Of a stretch of DNA of 64,000 bases, positions 1 to 14,358 are shown in pieces. Made by a program: the position numbers and the translations under genes. The stretch is from positions 23,667,777 through 23,731,776 of the forward strand of contig OZ023206.1 in the NCBI GenBank assembly GCA_963995525.1. The letters are read 5' to 3'. Source of the stretch: Escarpia spicata. Taxonomy: Eukaryota; Annelida; Polychaeta; Sabellida; Siboglinidae. The first letter of the stretch is position 1; every line of letters begins with the position of its first letter. Below the pieces are notes generated by a model. It was not told where the DNA came from. It made no database searches and saw only the letters and a program-made list of their open reading frames with translations.

Positions 1-905
1 ATTTAAACTGGCAGAGTCATACAAACAAAATAGCAAATAAACTATCTAAAACAGTAGGCATACTAAATAAACATAAATACTTGTTACCACCTAATACATT
101 ATATATTACGTACAATGCTCTCATTCTCCCTCATATTAATTATGGCATACTTTTATGGGGTCATCAGGCACATCGAATTTTCAAAATACATAAAAAAGCA
201 TTATGAATAATAATATCCTTAAGTAAATACCAAGCACGAGTCCGATGTTTAAAAGACTTCAGTTGCTAAAGTTGCATGACATTTACAAAATCCAACAATT
301 AAAATTGTACTATAACTTAATTAACAATCTTTTACCCTACTACTTCAATGTTTTACTAAGCACACACATCTATAATATTCATCAGCACTGCACACGTGAA
401 CGAAATAATGTAGATGTCCAAATTCAAACATGAATTTGCGAAGAAAATCATCTCTAAACACAACATAGTAGAGACAGTTAACAATACATCAAGTATTACC
501 ATTAATAAAATTATACCCACAGTCTATATGGTTTTCCAAAACACACAAACAAGTTTTTATTTTAAATTATGAATCCACTTGTAGTATCCATAATTGCTTT
601 ATTTGTAATTCGTAATACGTATTAGAATGTATACCTAAGTATCCATATGTACGTCAATGTGTACACGTGTACATATAATCAGTCCTTGCATTATGTATGC
701 ATGTTGACACATTGAGTAATTATCAACTTTAAAAACAAGTCATATGTTATTCTGATTTGTGTCATGTAAATTGTATTGTTGTTTATATTTATGGGGTGGC
801 TCCTGTGCTAGCGACATTATATATCTTAATGGAAGTCTCCCGACCTTATCTATTACTTGCGTTATTCGTTGTATATGTATCGTATTTATAGGTCAAATAA
901 ATTTA
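1..905 (+). mobile_element. 3' end of a decayed non-LTR retrotransposon (LINE)
   Basis: Conceptual translation of the first 430 bases matches the C-terminal region that follows a LINE reverse transcriptase, and it aligns by eye with the end of the intact LINE ORF at 58.2-60.5 kb (shared pattern: LPHINYGILLWG, then a helix rich in Lys, then short Leu/Lys segments). The frame is broken by a TGA at 204-206 and by a frameshift between about 243 and 262, after which the frame continues to a stop at 431. The following AT-rich 3' UTR ends near 905 in GGTCAAATAAAT and passes straight into a GTAT/GT microsatellite, as LINE tails often do. The 5' part lies outside the window. The clade is uncertain (CR1/L2-like group by resemblance). 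Confidence 0.7.
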
Positions 906-913
906 TTCTGAGT

Positions 914-1175
<262 letters not shown>

Positions 1176-1200
1176 GGTGGAGGCAATATTCCCAAGTTGA

Positions 1201-1569
1201 TCAGTATCTGCTCCAGCCATTCGCCATTTGTTCTCGACCATGAGGCCCTACGCGATATTTAGGGGGATCCACTTCTCTCACTAACGGTTTGTGCTCGCGT
1301 GGCCCAGCATTGCCGTCTCGTGGTAAAATGAATGTATTGGCCTCTCTTGGCGTGTACTCATGTGGCTCGATGTACTTGTCTTGTTGCCGAATTCTGCCGC
1401 TTAACGACGGCAGGTATCCGTTTCCTCCTGGGCAGCCGTTGCGGTGTCCAGACACCTCATATCGCGGGGGCAGGTTGCCGTTAGCGTATGGCAATGGCGC
1501 GGGGTTGGTTCTAACTCCACGGCCTCTGCTCCGGGGATTATTTTTAAAACTGCCCATTCTCACCGGACT
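1201..1569 (-). pseudogene. Former C-terminal tail of the left Patched-domain gene, cut off by an in-frame TGA
   Basis: This stretch continues the reading frame of the Patched-domain gene after its TGA at 1572-1570. It encodes a hydrophilic, Pro/Arg/Gly-rich tail. The right-hand copy (56.5-57.5 kb) encodes the same tail without interruption: there the codon equivalent to the TGA is GGC, and the tail ends in a TAG. In this copy the TAG position reads GGG, so the frame runs on to a stop at 1201-1203. The tail has therefore lost both its link to the body and its original stop, which suggests it is no longer translated. Read-through or a small unseen intron is possible but has no sequence support. 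Confidence 0.75.
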
Positions 1570-4500
1570 TCACATTTTACGCTGGAATGCCGGGATCTTA
1601 GAGTGGAAATCATCCCAGTATCCCAGGGGAGCACCGAAACCATAATACCAGTCACGGTGACCATCCACACCACCCATTATGGAGGGGAGCTTTGGTGGGT
1701 TTATGGGAGACACAGAATGTCGCTTCTTCGTTATTTTCGTTGGCCCAATTACAGACAGAAGCACAGGGACAATAAGCAGCCCATGGAAAGCACCAAGTGA
1801 GATGACTAGGAACATCGTCTTAAAGAAGGTCCGATATATGTATGAGGGAATGAAGACCATCACAGACACACCAAGAATTGTCGACAACGCACCCTGCGTT
1901 ATCGGGTAGCCGAGAGCATGGAGGGCGTAGCGCATGCGCTGATTACCAATGTCGCCCTCTGTCGACACGAAGGAATAAGTAATATGTGCTGAAAAGTCAA
2001 CACTGAAGCCGATGCATATGATAATGTTGATCATTGAGATCGCGTCGAGGTTGACGCCCCACCACGTCATGTAACCTATGACCCCGGTACAGATAGACAC
2101 TATACTGAAGGTCACCCACAAACTGCACACCGGATATGGTATGAGAAACAGCGAAACAAGGAACATGGCGGCCGTCGCAATAATTAGATTTTGTCTCGTG
2201 TTTGGCCAAACGGCAAGGTATTGGTCGTAGTTTATGAACATAGGGTGGTATACCGTCACATTCAGATCTTTGTGCTTATCGGCGATCGCTCGAGCGATAG
2301 ACATCATGTTGCTTTCTCGTATTGACGTGTCAGTCTTATTTGAAAACACAAAGAATCGTGAGTATTTCACTTTTCCGGATTCCCGCATAATGTCTTCTTT
2401 GTAATTGACGCCAAGACGGCTGTATTTTAACAAAAAATTATATAATATTACCGATAAATTTCCAGAGTCTACAACGTCGGTTCCGATGAAAGTAATAAAA
2501 TCACGAATCCACGCTGATGTGACGTAATTGCCGTGGAAATATTCAGATTCTTCGAATTCCTGTATCATTTCTTCGATCTTGTCTCGTTCGGTCGGGTTCC
2601 ACAGTGCAAGCTCCTTGCCGACAACTACGTTGATGCAATGTCCGTATTCACGGAAGTACTTGGTGTCTTGATCGTAGTAGTCAGCGACATAGGAACCGTC
2701 TCCTGCTAGTCTGTCAAAAGTGATACCCTCTTTAACGTTGAAGCATCCCCATATAGCAAAACCTAAATAAACGAAATAGACGTGAAGAAGAAATATCTTG
2801 AAGGGTCGAGTTGACAGCAATCCACCCCACGAGTCCCTGAAGAATGTCATTGCTCTCACGTCGGCTGTCTTTCTGGTGTCTTCTTTTTCCTCCTCAGTGT
2901 ATCCGCCCGTGCAGAAGTGCCGGAAGATGGTGCTGCGGTGTCCTGCCAAACAAAAGTATTCGCTAACATAGTGATATTGGTAGAGATAATGGAGGCATGA
3001 TTGTCTGATGGAGGCGTGTATACAATTTTTTATAACCACTTACATGTTTCTTGTCATTGTTTATTTGACTTGGTGGTATTTCTACATTATACGTAAAACA
3101 GTAGCAATATTTTATTGATACGCTAACTTTAACCCACGATAACTGTGCACTCGCGTCTTTCTATATTCATACGAAGATAGTAATTTCATATTTTCAGTAC
3201 CAACAGGTCAGGCTTGCTGCAAGTGATGGCGCAGGTCCAAAATACCGTTATGGTTATAAATACTGCCCATTCGTTATTGTTGAGGCTATGTATAAGCTGG
3301 TATATGAATCATCGTCACGGTAAATAGATGGTGGCTTGCTATGGGCAATGTTGTTTGTAATGGGAGCACGCTTGTGATTTGTAATTGACCCACTAGTAAT
3401 AAAATACCATATGTTTTATGACATGTACAGGGATTCTCTATCACACCTGTGTACTTGTGGTTTGGGCACTGGCTTCCTGCTAACAGCCTACCTAATTGTA
3501 ACTTTTGGCTGGGCCTCCACAAAGTATGCCTATCTATTTGGAGTACGCGAAAGGCATTCCAGTATATGCCTGCTTGTGTATTATTTCGCTAACATGTAAG
3601 TCATATATACATATATATATATATATATATATCTATCTACCTGCTAATGACTTGGGCACAGCTTTCATGCACGTGGCTGGATGCTGGTTGTTTGCTTCTC
3701 GGTGTCCTGTCAGCACCATGCAGGCGGCGAAGAAGGTGATCTGGTAGAAGTAGTCGAACAAAACGGCGAGCACCGTGAAAGTGCAAAAGATTCGCACCGA
3801 TCTGAATGTCGTGATTGTCCCGATGCCAATCGACAGAGCGTCCGTAAGGCTTGTGATTGTGATCGACAACGCCGCTTTCGAGAACGCCTTGCCCATGCGG
3901 TCTTCAACGGACAACCGGAAGACTGTCTGACGCCATGCTGCCAGCATGACAAACATGTCGTCGACGCCAATTCCTGCCATATGAAGATAAAAACCGCAAA
4001 TAGAACACGCACGCAAGTAAAACACGCACAATTACAATAAACAAATATTATATCATTTTTCGCTGAAACAGACTAATATTTTTATAAGAGAATCAAAAAC
4101 GGACTTACCAAGAACAAGGAAGGGACTTGAAGCGACGATATCAATGAAAGGCACACCAATGTGGAGGGCGAGACCGAACCCCGAGACTATAGCGAGACCG
4201 GCCGAGAATATGCCGAGAGGTCCAAGCCACGGTTTACTGCGCACCCAGTCTGCGCTCATACAGGACCCGACGGTAAATGCGATTAGAACTACTAACAATA
4301 TAGGCAGCAACGTAAAGACTGCATCAGCGTTCCGCTTCATTTCGTCTTCGAGAGAGTGAGCGGTGTAACGAGTCACGGTGATGTGTTTGTAACTTTTGTC
4401 GACGATGACTGACAGGAATTTCTCCTGCCATTTTATTACAGCTTCGGCATTTTCATAAGACAATAGGTAATAGTGCAGCGACCATGCTTTTGCTTCAGTG

Positions 4501-5099
4501 TCGCCATCTGCCGTCGTACTGACTCCGCCAATGGTGCTTGCGAGGAAGAATGTCAAATTGCGTAGGCCTCGCGTCATCCTGTGAACGGGATACGCCAAAT
4601 GGTTTAGATTTACGTTCATAACACCATGCAATATAATGAGCGTTTCTGTCGCATTCTCACACGATCCTGTGCACAGATCTCTATAGCTGTACGTCATCCC
4701 GTCTACATCAACTGTGATATTTCGAATATCCTTATCAAGTTGTACCACATTGGTGAAAATGTCTTCTTTCAACACGTTTCCGTCTTTCTCCTTCGACGTC
4801 ACGATCACGCGGCCATATTGACCAAGAGTTGACATTCTGAAGACGCTAAAGTTGTCTGATTTCTCGTGTTCAGCAAACAGATGTTGCAATGTGGAGCGTT
4901 CCTCTTTCGACCGAGCACCTTCTGGAGTGAACAAGTTCTCTACGTCGTATTCTGCGTGGAATTTTAAAACGCCTGATCCGAGCGCCGCAGTCAAGAGAAG
5001 CGGACAAACAAGGAACCATACTGGGTGGCGGGCGATGAAGCGGCCGTAAACGTAGAAGACTCTTCTTAGCGGCTTCTCAATACAGTCGAACTGCATCAT
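1570..5099 (-). CDS. Patched domain-containing protein (RND superfamily, PTCHD3-like), three exons
   Basis: A polytopic membrane protein of the Patched/Dispatched/NPC1 (RND) family. The exact substrate is unknown; relatives move sterols or lipids or act near Hedgehog signalling. Exons are 5099-4109, 3973-3641 and 2942-1570, all with GT-AG junctions (donors TTG|GTAAGT and CAG|GTAGAT; acceptors GGCAG). Both introns are phase 1, and the product is 898 residues. TM1 lies near residues 30-45, followed by a large extracellular loop, then a sterol-sensing-type block (about 250-420) with GIGVDDMF spanning the first junction. A second loop follows, then TM7-12 with GFSVDFSAH. These two RND Asp motifs are the usual ion-relay sites. 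The start MMQFDCIEK is conserved as MVQFDCIEK and MIKFDCIEK in the other copies. A TGA removes about 105 tail residues. This is the only copy open through both halves, so it is the likely functional one. Confidence 0.88.
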
Positions 5100-5942
5100 T
5101 CTATGTCTTTGTTACTTCACGTCGTCTGTAGCATGCGATTCAACCACATTCGTTGACCTGAAAAATACGTCACAACGAAAAAGTCTTAAATAGTTTTCGT
5201 ACGCGGTTTCTAATAGTCCTTTGAAGTACGTTGTTTTGTTTTATATACAAACAACGCTCCTATATATAAACTTGTTTATGACTATGGATTCCGATTATGG
5301 GGCTTTTATGTTTGAACAGGTGCCTATATTTAGGAATAAGATGGATGACCCACCCTCGCGCGCCCGCACACACACACACACACACACACAGGCACACGCA
5401 CTCGTACGCACACACACACAGAGTGAACCCTCAGTTAGATCACTTCCTCTTCCTAGTGCAACCAACTTCTCCAGAGAGAACGAGTTGATTTGATTACTAA
5501 TTTCTTAACAGTCCGTTTACAAATATCACAACAATTTAACAAACTCTCTTTCTTTGTTAACTGTTCCAACATAGCGTAGTAATTTCGCTAACATAATCAT
5601 CATGTTTAGCATCCACTCTTTTTGTATATTATTAGTCACAATAGAAAGATTCTTTGTATATTACACACACAACGCACACACACACACACGCACTCGCACG
5701 CACAAAAAAACACACACATACCAGACACCACACACACACACGCGCGCACACACACATACCCACAAACACACACACATACACCCTATACACACACGCGCGC
5801 TCACACACACGCGCGCTAACACATACGGTAGCATTCACACACAAGCGCACATACACGCGTGATCGGGGTCACGCTCGTGCATAACATTAAAATAACACAA
5901 TAATTTTTCCTTGATCTATCGCTTAATATGTTAAGATATTAT
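5100..5942. repeat. 5' flank of the left Patched-domain gene, part of a segmental duplication, with CA microsatellites
   Basis: This flank is non-coding. It contains CA-rich microsatellites at about 5370-5420 and 5664-5860. It is colinear with 62817-63662 upstream of the right copy. Shared landmarks are TCCTTTGAAGTACGT, GTTTGAACAG, CAGTCCGTTTACAA and the last shared block GCTTAATATGTTAAGATATT. Similarity stops after that block, near 5942 and 63662, which marks one duplication breakpoint. Confidence 0.85.
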
Positions 5943-6300
5943 ATTTCACTCGTGGCATTGGGGACAGAAACCTCATCCAGGTTCCCATACATTCATTGAT
6001 GATCACTTAATAGATAGCGGTTCTCCTTTTACCATCTGGGCAAATCAGGCTTTCTTGGCATTCCTTGTAATGCTTGTACTCTTTTAGGAGGGGAGTTAAC
6101 GCTTTTGAAAAATATGGAATATAATAATTAGTGGTTCAATTTTTAAAGATGCAATTTTGAGGGCGGTTCACCAAAACGGGGGTTCACGTGAACCCCGTGA
6201 ACTCCCCATGGCTACAGGCCTGATGTTGTGTCGTCTTGTAACAGCATGATTCTTGTGTGAATTTTGGGATTTTATGGTTAATGTCTATACAATCCATCTA
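5943..6300. other. Non-coding stretch with an 18-bp palindrome, possible hAT-type transposon end
   Basis: I see no gene here. Positions 6179-6196 form a perfect palindrome (GGGGTTCACGTGAACCCC). It is followed at about 6200-6223 by CTCCCCATGGCTACAGGCCTG, which resembles the terminal inverted repeat (CAGGCC..TAGCCA) of some animal hAT elements read from the other strand. The matching left end was not found, so the transposon assignment is weak. Confidence 0.3.
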
Positions 6301-6305
6301 AAAAG

Positions 6306-7035
6306 TTGCAAATAATCATACATATTGAACAATTACATATCTTAAAATGTCTAGATATAATAGAACTGAAAACGTTAGTATTTATATACAAAGCTTACTA
6401 CTGCTGTTTGCTATCAAACATTCAGCATCTATTCGTTAGGCGGGAAACGACGTACTTATTGAGAGCTAGTTATGATTCAGAACGAGTACCCGTCCATTCC
6501 ACAATGAGATCGATGAATCTTTGTGTCTACGTAGTGCGACTGTGGAATTATCTGAGTCATTACACAAAAACATTAATAATATAATTGCATTTATATATAA
6601 ATACAAACAAACCGTCTGTTTCACAAATTTATTACTGTTAAAACGTAACTGTTAACATACTGAATTCTGCTATCTAATAAGCGATGACTTATGTATCTTG
6701 CATCACATTAAATACAGTGTGTGTAGAGAGTGTATTCAATATGTGTTGATTCTAGTGTGTGAAAAATACACGTGTTGGAAACCTAATACTTTAATACGAC
6801 TGTCAGGGGTAAACTGATATAAACGTCACTGATTTCATGTTTCCCCGTTGAGACTTTGTTTACGCATTTACGTACGTTGATGTATGTATGTGGTATCTTG
6901 GAGATACGATTATATCGCATCGAATATGTAAATGTGTATGTGATTATATATATTTATATATATGAGGTTGTCTTGCATTGTATCATGTTGCCAATGTTTG
7001 AAAAAAATTAATGAAGCAAATAAACGAACCGCATC
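6306..7035 (+). mobile_element. 3' terminal fragment of a LINE
   Basis: An open stretch from 6306 to 6584 encodes a sequence typical of the region after a LINE reverse transcriptase. It has Leu/Lys-rich helices, LKTLVFIYKAYY, then VRRETTYLLRASYDSERV, and the common ending VRLWNYLS. AT-rich 3' UTR-like DNA follows to about 7035, where AAATAAACG occurs. It is 5'-truncated, as is usual for LINE copies, and no RT core is present. It is a different family from the tail at 1-905. Confidence 0.6.
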
Positions 7036-7433
7036 ATTAGACATGTTGTCTTATCTATGTGGAAGCAGCCGTCTGTTTATATATACTACGTGCCGCTAGT
7101 AATGTATCCAATGTTACTCACTTTCACAATTTCATAAAGTCCACAAAACCGTATGATGTTTAGATTTAGTTTGTATCACCACCCACCCTCCTCTGTACAA
7201 TCGGCTTGTTTGTCTGTGTGTCGTACACGAAACAACCACCAAAGTTCATCTTCTAAGCTGAACTTCATCTATTAAAACGGAAAATATTTTAAAACCGACC
7301 TGTTCCGAAAAATAACACAATAATTATCAATAAACTATAACTAATTAACGCATTCATGTTTCATTCCCGTTTAAGAGCTATCTACATTAAAACAAATGGC
7401 TTCACCACGTGGCCATCTAGAACTCTTCTTGTT
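7036..7433. other. Intergenic, no gene seen
   Basis: AT-rich DNA with no supported coding region, RNA gene or recognisable repeat. Confidence 0.6.
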
Positions 7434-7475
7434 GTTGTTATTGTAATGATTACTACTACTACTACTACTAGTACG

Positions 7476-7512
<37 letters not shown>

Positions 7513-7853
7513 TTTCTACTACTACTACTACAACTACTACTACTACTACTACTACTTCTACTATTACTACTACTACTACTACTACTACTTCTTCTACTAC
7601 TACTTCTACTACTACTATTACTACTACTACTACTACTACTACAACAACTACTACTAATATTACGACTACTACTACTACTACAACTACTACTACTATTACT
7701 ACTACTACTACTACTACTACTACAACAACTACTACTACTGATACTTCTACTACTACTACAACAACTACTACTACAACTACAACAACATTACTACTACTAC
7801 TACTACTACTACTATTACGACTACTTCTACTATTACTACTACTACTACTACTG

Positions 7854-7905
<52 letters not shown>

Positions 7906-7931
7906 TACTTCTACTACTACTACTACTACTA
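7434..7931. repeat. (TAC)n trinucleotide microsatellite, about 500 bp
   Basis: Nearly continuous TAC/CTA with scattered TTC, ATT and ACA variants. A shorter TAC array (34509-34577) precedes a related dispersed repeat, so this array is part of a larger mobile or duplicated unit. Poly-Thr and poly-Val frames across it are artefacts. Confidence 0.95.
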
Positions 7932-8400
7932 CCAGTTACAATCAATCATAACTAAATTGCAGACTACTTCTTGAATTGCACAGAAGTAATTAAATCTTCG
8001 CCCACCTGCATTGGACTGGTCATATGGAATAGACACACATTTTCTTCCGAATGGGATTATGACCACCTGTATCCCTACCTGCAGAATTTGACCAACCATG
8101 GCTTTGCTGTCGATCACTTTAACGTATGCGCACAGCGGTCGCCTTAGAACAGTCACCCAAAATAGCGTTACATTGGCGAGACGGAGGGCAAATACGATTT
8201 CTGAGAACTCCAAACAATGTCCAAGTTCATCGGCTACCGTTCACCGGACGATCTGTGCAAACTGGAAGCCGTCGCCACCGCCACTGACAGTGCAATGGCA
8301 TGCGCGTAGTAGTCACTGTTTTATGAGTATAGACCTTACGTCAAGTGTCTGGCGGAAAGTCACCATTTTTGTATACACGTCATAAAAATGACTAACTGAC
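7932..8400. repeat. Dispersed repeat attached to a TAC array (copy 1)
   Basis: About 450 bp that is highly similar to 34578-35075. Shared stretches include CTTCTTGAATTGCACA, TCCCTACCTGCAGAAT, CACTTTAACGTATGCGCACAG, CCAAGTTCATCGGCTACCGTTCA and GGCGGAAAGTCACCAT. Copy 2 carries about 45 extra bases before GCGCGTAGTAGTCACTG. Short frames are open on both strands in both copies but are not homologous to anything I recognise. The family is unknown; a non-autonomous element is the likeliest explanation. Confidence 0.75.
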
Positions 8401-10574
8401 AAGTAGCACTGCTCAGTGTTGGCAACGGAGATCACTCCCTTTTAGGTGAACTGCACACCAGATTTAAAGACTCCAAGACATAAATGTAAACCGTCGGAGG
8501 ACGTCTTACGAAGAAAATGATTGTTACCATCGACCACAACCGTAAAACAGTCGTTAACACAGTGACTCATCATCACGTCTCTTCTAAGAAGAAGTTTTAT
8601 AGTTCCTTTACAGTGTTTGCACTGATATATTAGGTGTGTAGTAACGGGCTGAATGACCTGTCGGGTAAGTGCGAGACGGCGTCAAAACTTCGTCAACACT
8701 GTGATTCTTAGTTTTCAAATAAATGAGACACATGTTGTTTTCCTTTACAGTGTTTGCATTGGTGGCTCTGGGAACCATTTCACTGACATTCTTATGAACG
8801 TGTAATTACGATTTGTCCCTTTAACAATGATCTTGTATACTGAAAACTGTCACCTATTTTCGCCTGTGTGTCACAAAAATTATGTTTTCCGTGATATGGC
8901 GGTGGCATTTGACATTTGGAAAAAAATGTTTTTATGATGGATATCAGCTCATTGTCGATTTGAAACGCTCCCCATGTGTCACGCAGCGGTGCGGACCGAC
9001 GTGTGGAGTAAGTGCGAGACGGCGACAGGTGCGGCTCAGCCGGACCTGAGCGGGGCGGCGTTCGTTGATCAACAACCTCATTCATTTCAGTCATCACATG
9101 TTGACATGTATGCAACGCTGCATTGAAGAAAGTATATGCAGAAAACGCAAGATTTGAAAGGTACTGGGCGATGGTTGCGACTTCAAACAAAAGTAATATA
9201 AACTGATTTGGCTGGCTGTTTACCAGTAGATTTTCACGATCAACGAAACCGTGCGGTTTCTAACCTTTAGATTATTTTTGCATTTGACGCATACCCTTTG
9301 ATATTTCTTGGTGGTTAAAGTTGTAGAATTTTAGTGTCTGTCTACAACCGAAGCTGTGTGTGTAGTTTTTGTGTTTTCCTGATTAACCTAATAACACTGT
9401 CTGCCGCTTTTTCCCCCTGTCAGAAATATTTACATAGGTTTCATAAGGTAATATTGATTTTAGGATACTACAGCAACCGCCTGAATGAATTGGGGTTCCT
9501 GCCGATGATGACAATTAATGTTTAAAGCGATTTTTTGTAAGCTAATATACATTTGATATGTAGTGTATCAAAACGGGATAATTTCCCTTAACTATTTTCT
9601 CTGCTACTTATGTCTTGCATGTTTATGCATAATGTGGGTGTTATCTTCACAAAAAGCCGATAAATAATTGTGTTTACGCGAATCATTTTGAGTTTGCTGC
9701 CACATGGATGATTTAATATGCACCCCGAGTATAATGAATAGTCATGCACGCGCAGTGAAACGCACAGAGACTGTTCACACACTCAGTCAACATGTCAGAT
9801 TTCGAGTGCAGCCAGAGCAGCAGTCAGTGCGTGTTGGATTTGTGTGTCTACGTTCTGCGGGTGTTGCCATTCCAGTCAACCGTTTTTCAAAAGTCCTTGT
9901 TTCGCCACTTATTTGAACCGAAACATGAAAATGTGAGATTCATACGTTCACAGATTGTTTCTAATGCTACAGCTACGATAGTTAGCAAACCTGGCTGGCT
10001 TGTCATCATTCAATGAAAACGTTTTAGGTTTGTTAAAAAGTATACAATACCGTGTTGCCGCGGAATTTTCCGATGTTTACACGAACTTTGGACACTAGCT
10101 GATATGCTCTCTAGTATACGTAAGTTTTTATTCATAAATATATTTAAAAATGTAATAATAGATCAGATCAAGCTGTTCTGCTTCATGTGAAAAGCATATT
10201 TGATATTAATAGTACTCCCTAAAAATACAAATGAAACATTTATTTTTGACATGTTACGTTACCATTACTGTACACGTGTACTCGCGAGAATGGCCCATAT
10301 GTATTTATACAACATTAATTATTAGAGCAAGAATAAAGGAAAACATACAGTGCACTCTGGATAAGGTCAAACCTCCAGGGATCCATGACAATACTGATAA
10401 ATAGAACTTCTGATAAATAGAAAGTTATCAGACGGTCCCCTTATTGGAACCTATGTCCAGGGCCGAGGGAAAATATCGACTTAACTTAATTTAAAATCAA
10501 CTTATGTGAGTTTGAGTTATATGAAGTGCACTGTATATGACCAATGCATGGAACTCATTTTGCCACCAGTTGTT
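8401..10574. other. Intergenic, no gene seen
   Basis: About 2.2 kb without a supported gene. The 16-mer TAAGTGCGAGACGGCG occurs at about 8665 and again at about 9010, hinting at a small dispersed repeat. A minus-strand frame at 9190-8792 has no recognisable domain and I do not call it. Confidence 0.6.
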
Positions 10575-12636
<2,062 letters not shown>

Positions 12637-12826
12637 TGCCTACTCTTTGTTATTTCAAGGTGTCTCTGGCATGCACGTCAACTCTTCGTCGTACTGACAG
12701 ATACACATATGATTATATATGTTTCATTCCAGGTTTACTCACTTTACATATCATTTATATTCCCTAATGATAGTAATCTACATTTTGGTGTGGGAACGAT
12801 CCTTTCCAGTTCAACAAAGATGTAAA

Positions 12827-13232
<406 letters not shown>

Positions 13233-13880
13233 ACTTGTAAAACGTTGCCAGTAAATGTGTTACATTTTAGGACGTTAGAAATGTGTGTTCCTGCGTAGAA
13301 ACCTCAAAAAATAATAAATAACTTGCAACTTGTAAAACACGTGTACAATGGCTTCAATAGGTATGGCAGACAGTCTCAAGTACTATTGGCAAAGACAACT
13401 GGGAAGTTTCAAGCCAACATGGCTCCTTCAATAAACTTCCCGGTCGCCTGCAAACAAATTATAAAGAACCTAATTATATATGAAGTATATTCAACGATTC
13501 TCGACTCCAGCCAAGCATGCCGCCAGTACTAGTCAGTGTCTCGCAAAACATCACAATATCAATGTATGTTACGCATGCGTCATTGCAGCGCTACACCTAG
13601 GGACCGTACATATACCATTAGTGTCACAGCTCTTTAAACCATACTGTTGTTGTTGGTGTTGTCACTTAATGATCTGTGAACATAATTTATTTGAAACATA
13701 GGACCTTTGTCAGTAATAATCTTGGATCGATACATGTCTGAACCCTGATAATATATGTTGTTGTGTAATCAGTTCAGCTTTAGGTTGTAGATAAGGTAAT
13801 ACTGTTTTGAGCGGATACCAGCACAGGAAACGAAATGTACGAAGACATGGAGCGGCATCATTATAGTGTTCTCGGTGTTA
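13233..13880. other. Intergenic, no gene seen
   Basis: No supported gene. A small CGCA/CACG repeat begins at about 13886 and forms the truncated edge of the adjacent retrotransposon. Confidence 0.6.
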
Positions 13881-14298
13881 TCACATGCACGCACGCACGC
13901 ACATACGCACGCACGCACTCACGAGGAAACCATGGCATGCTAGCAGGAAATTGGCCGCCACAGCTCGCTGCATATAGGAATCCTTTATGACTGCCTGGGT
14001 AGCGAGGACAATATAAGTCAGAATTGAAAGTTCAATTGGTCGACGGGAATCCAACGAAACTGACCTTTTTCTGAACTCGTGGATCGGCCAACCCAACTAT
14101 TTTGTGGCCGAATGATATAGCAGACACTGTAGAAACTATTGTTGAAGAGTACACATGTGTGATAAAACCTGCTAAATTGTTGTGAGAAAGAGGAGCTGTT
14201 TTTGTCCCAGGTCTACGGAGTGCCAGATAGTCCCTCAGCATACGGAAGCAGCGGCGATATGTAGCTCGTGTGGTTGGTGCGAGTGCGGATAGAACCAA
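13881..14298 (-). pseudogene. Tyrosine recombinase fragment of DIRS/Ngaro-type element A
   Basis: The N-terminal part of a YR-type recombinase that would excise or integrate the retrotransposon through a circular DNA intermediate. Visible features are LAPTTRATYRRCFRMLRDYL (SAM-like N domain), a helix ending AISFGHKIVGLADP, and, after a frameshift near 14085, RRPIELSILTYIV and FLLACHGFLVS. The sequence then runs into a CGCA microsatellite, before the first catalytic Arg and the HxxR box. The catalytic domain is therefore absent. It lies downstream of the RNase H block, which fits the gag-RT-RH-YR order of these elements. Confidence 0.7.
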
Positions 14299-14358
14299 AT
14301 GACGCTCTAGGGAATGCGATGCTAGGTGCGCTGGTAAGTTGATTGGGGAAACGTCCAG

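Noticed and set aside
7356..7955. 199-codon poly-Thr/poly-Leu frame
   Set aside because: It is an artefact of the TAC trinucleotide repeat; the opposite strand gives an equally long poly-Val/Ser frame.
8792..9190. 132-codon minus-strand frame
   Set aside because: No recognisable domain, no second copy, no splice context; likely chance.
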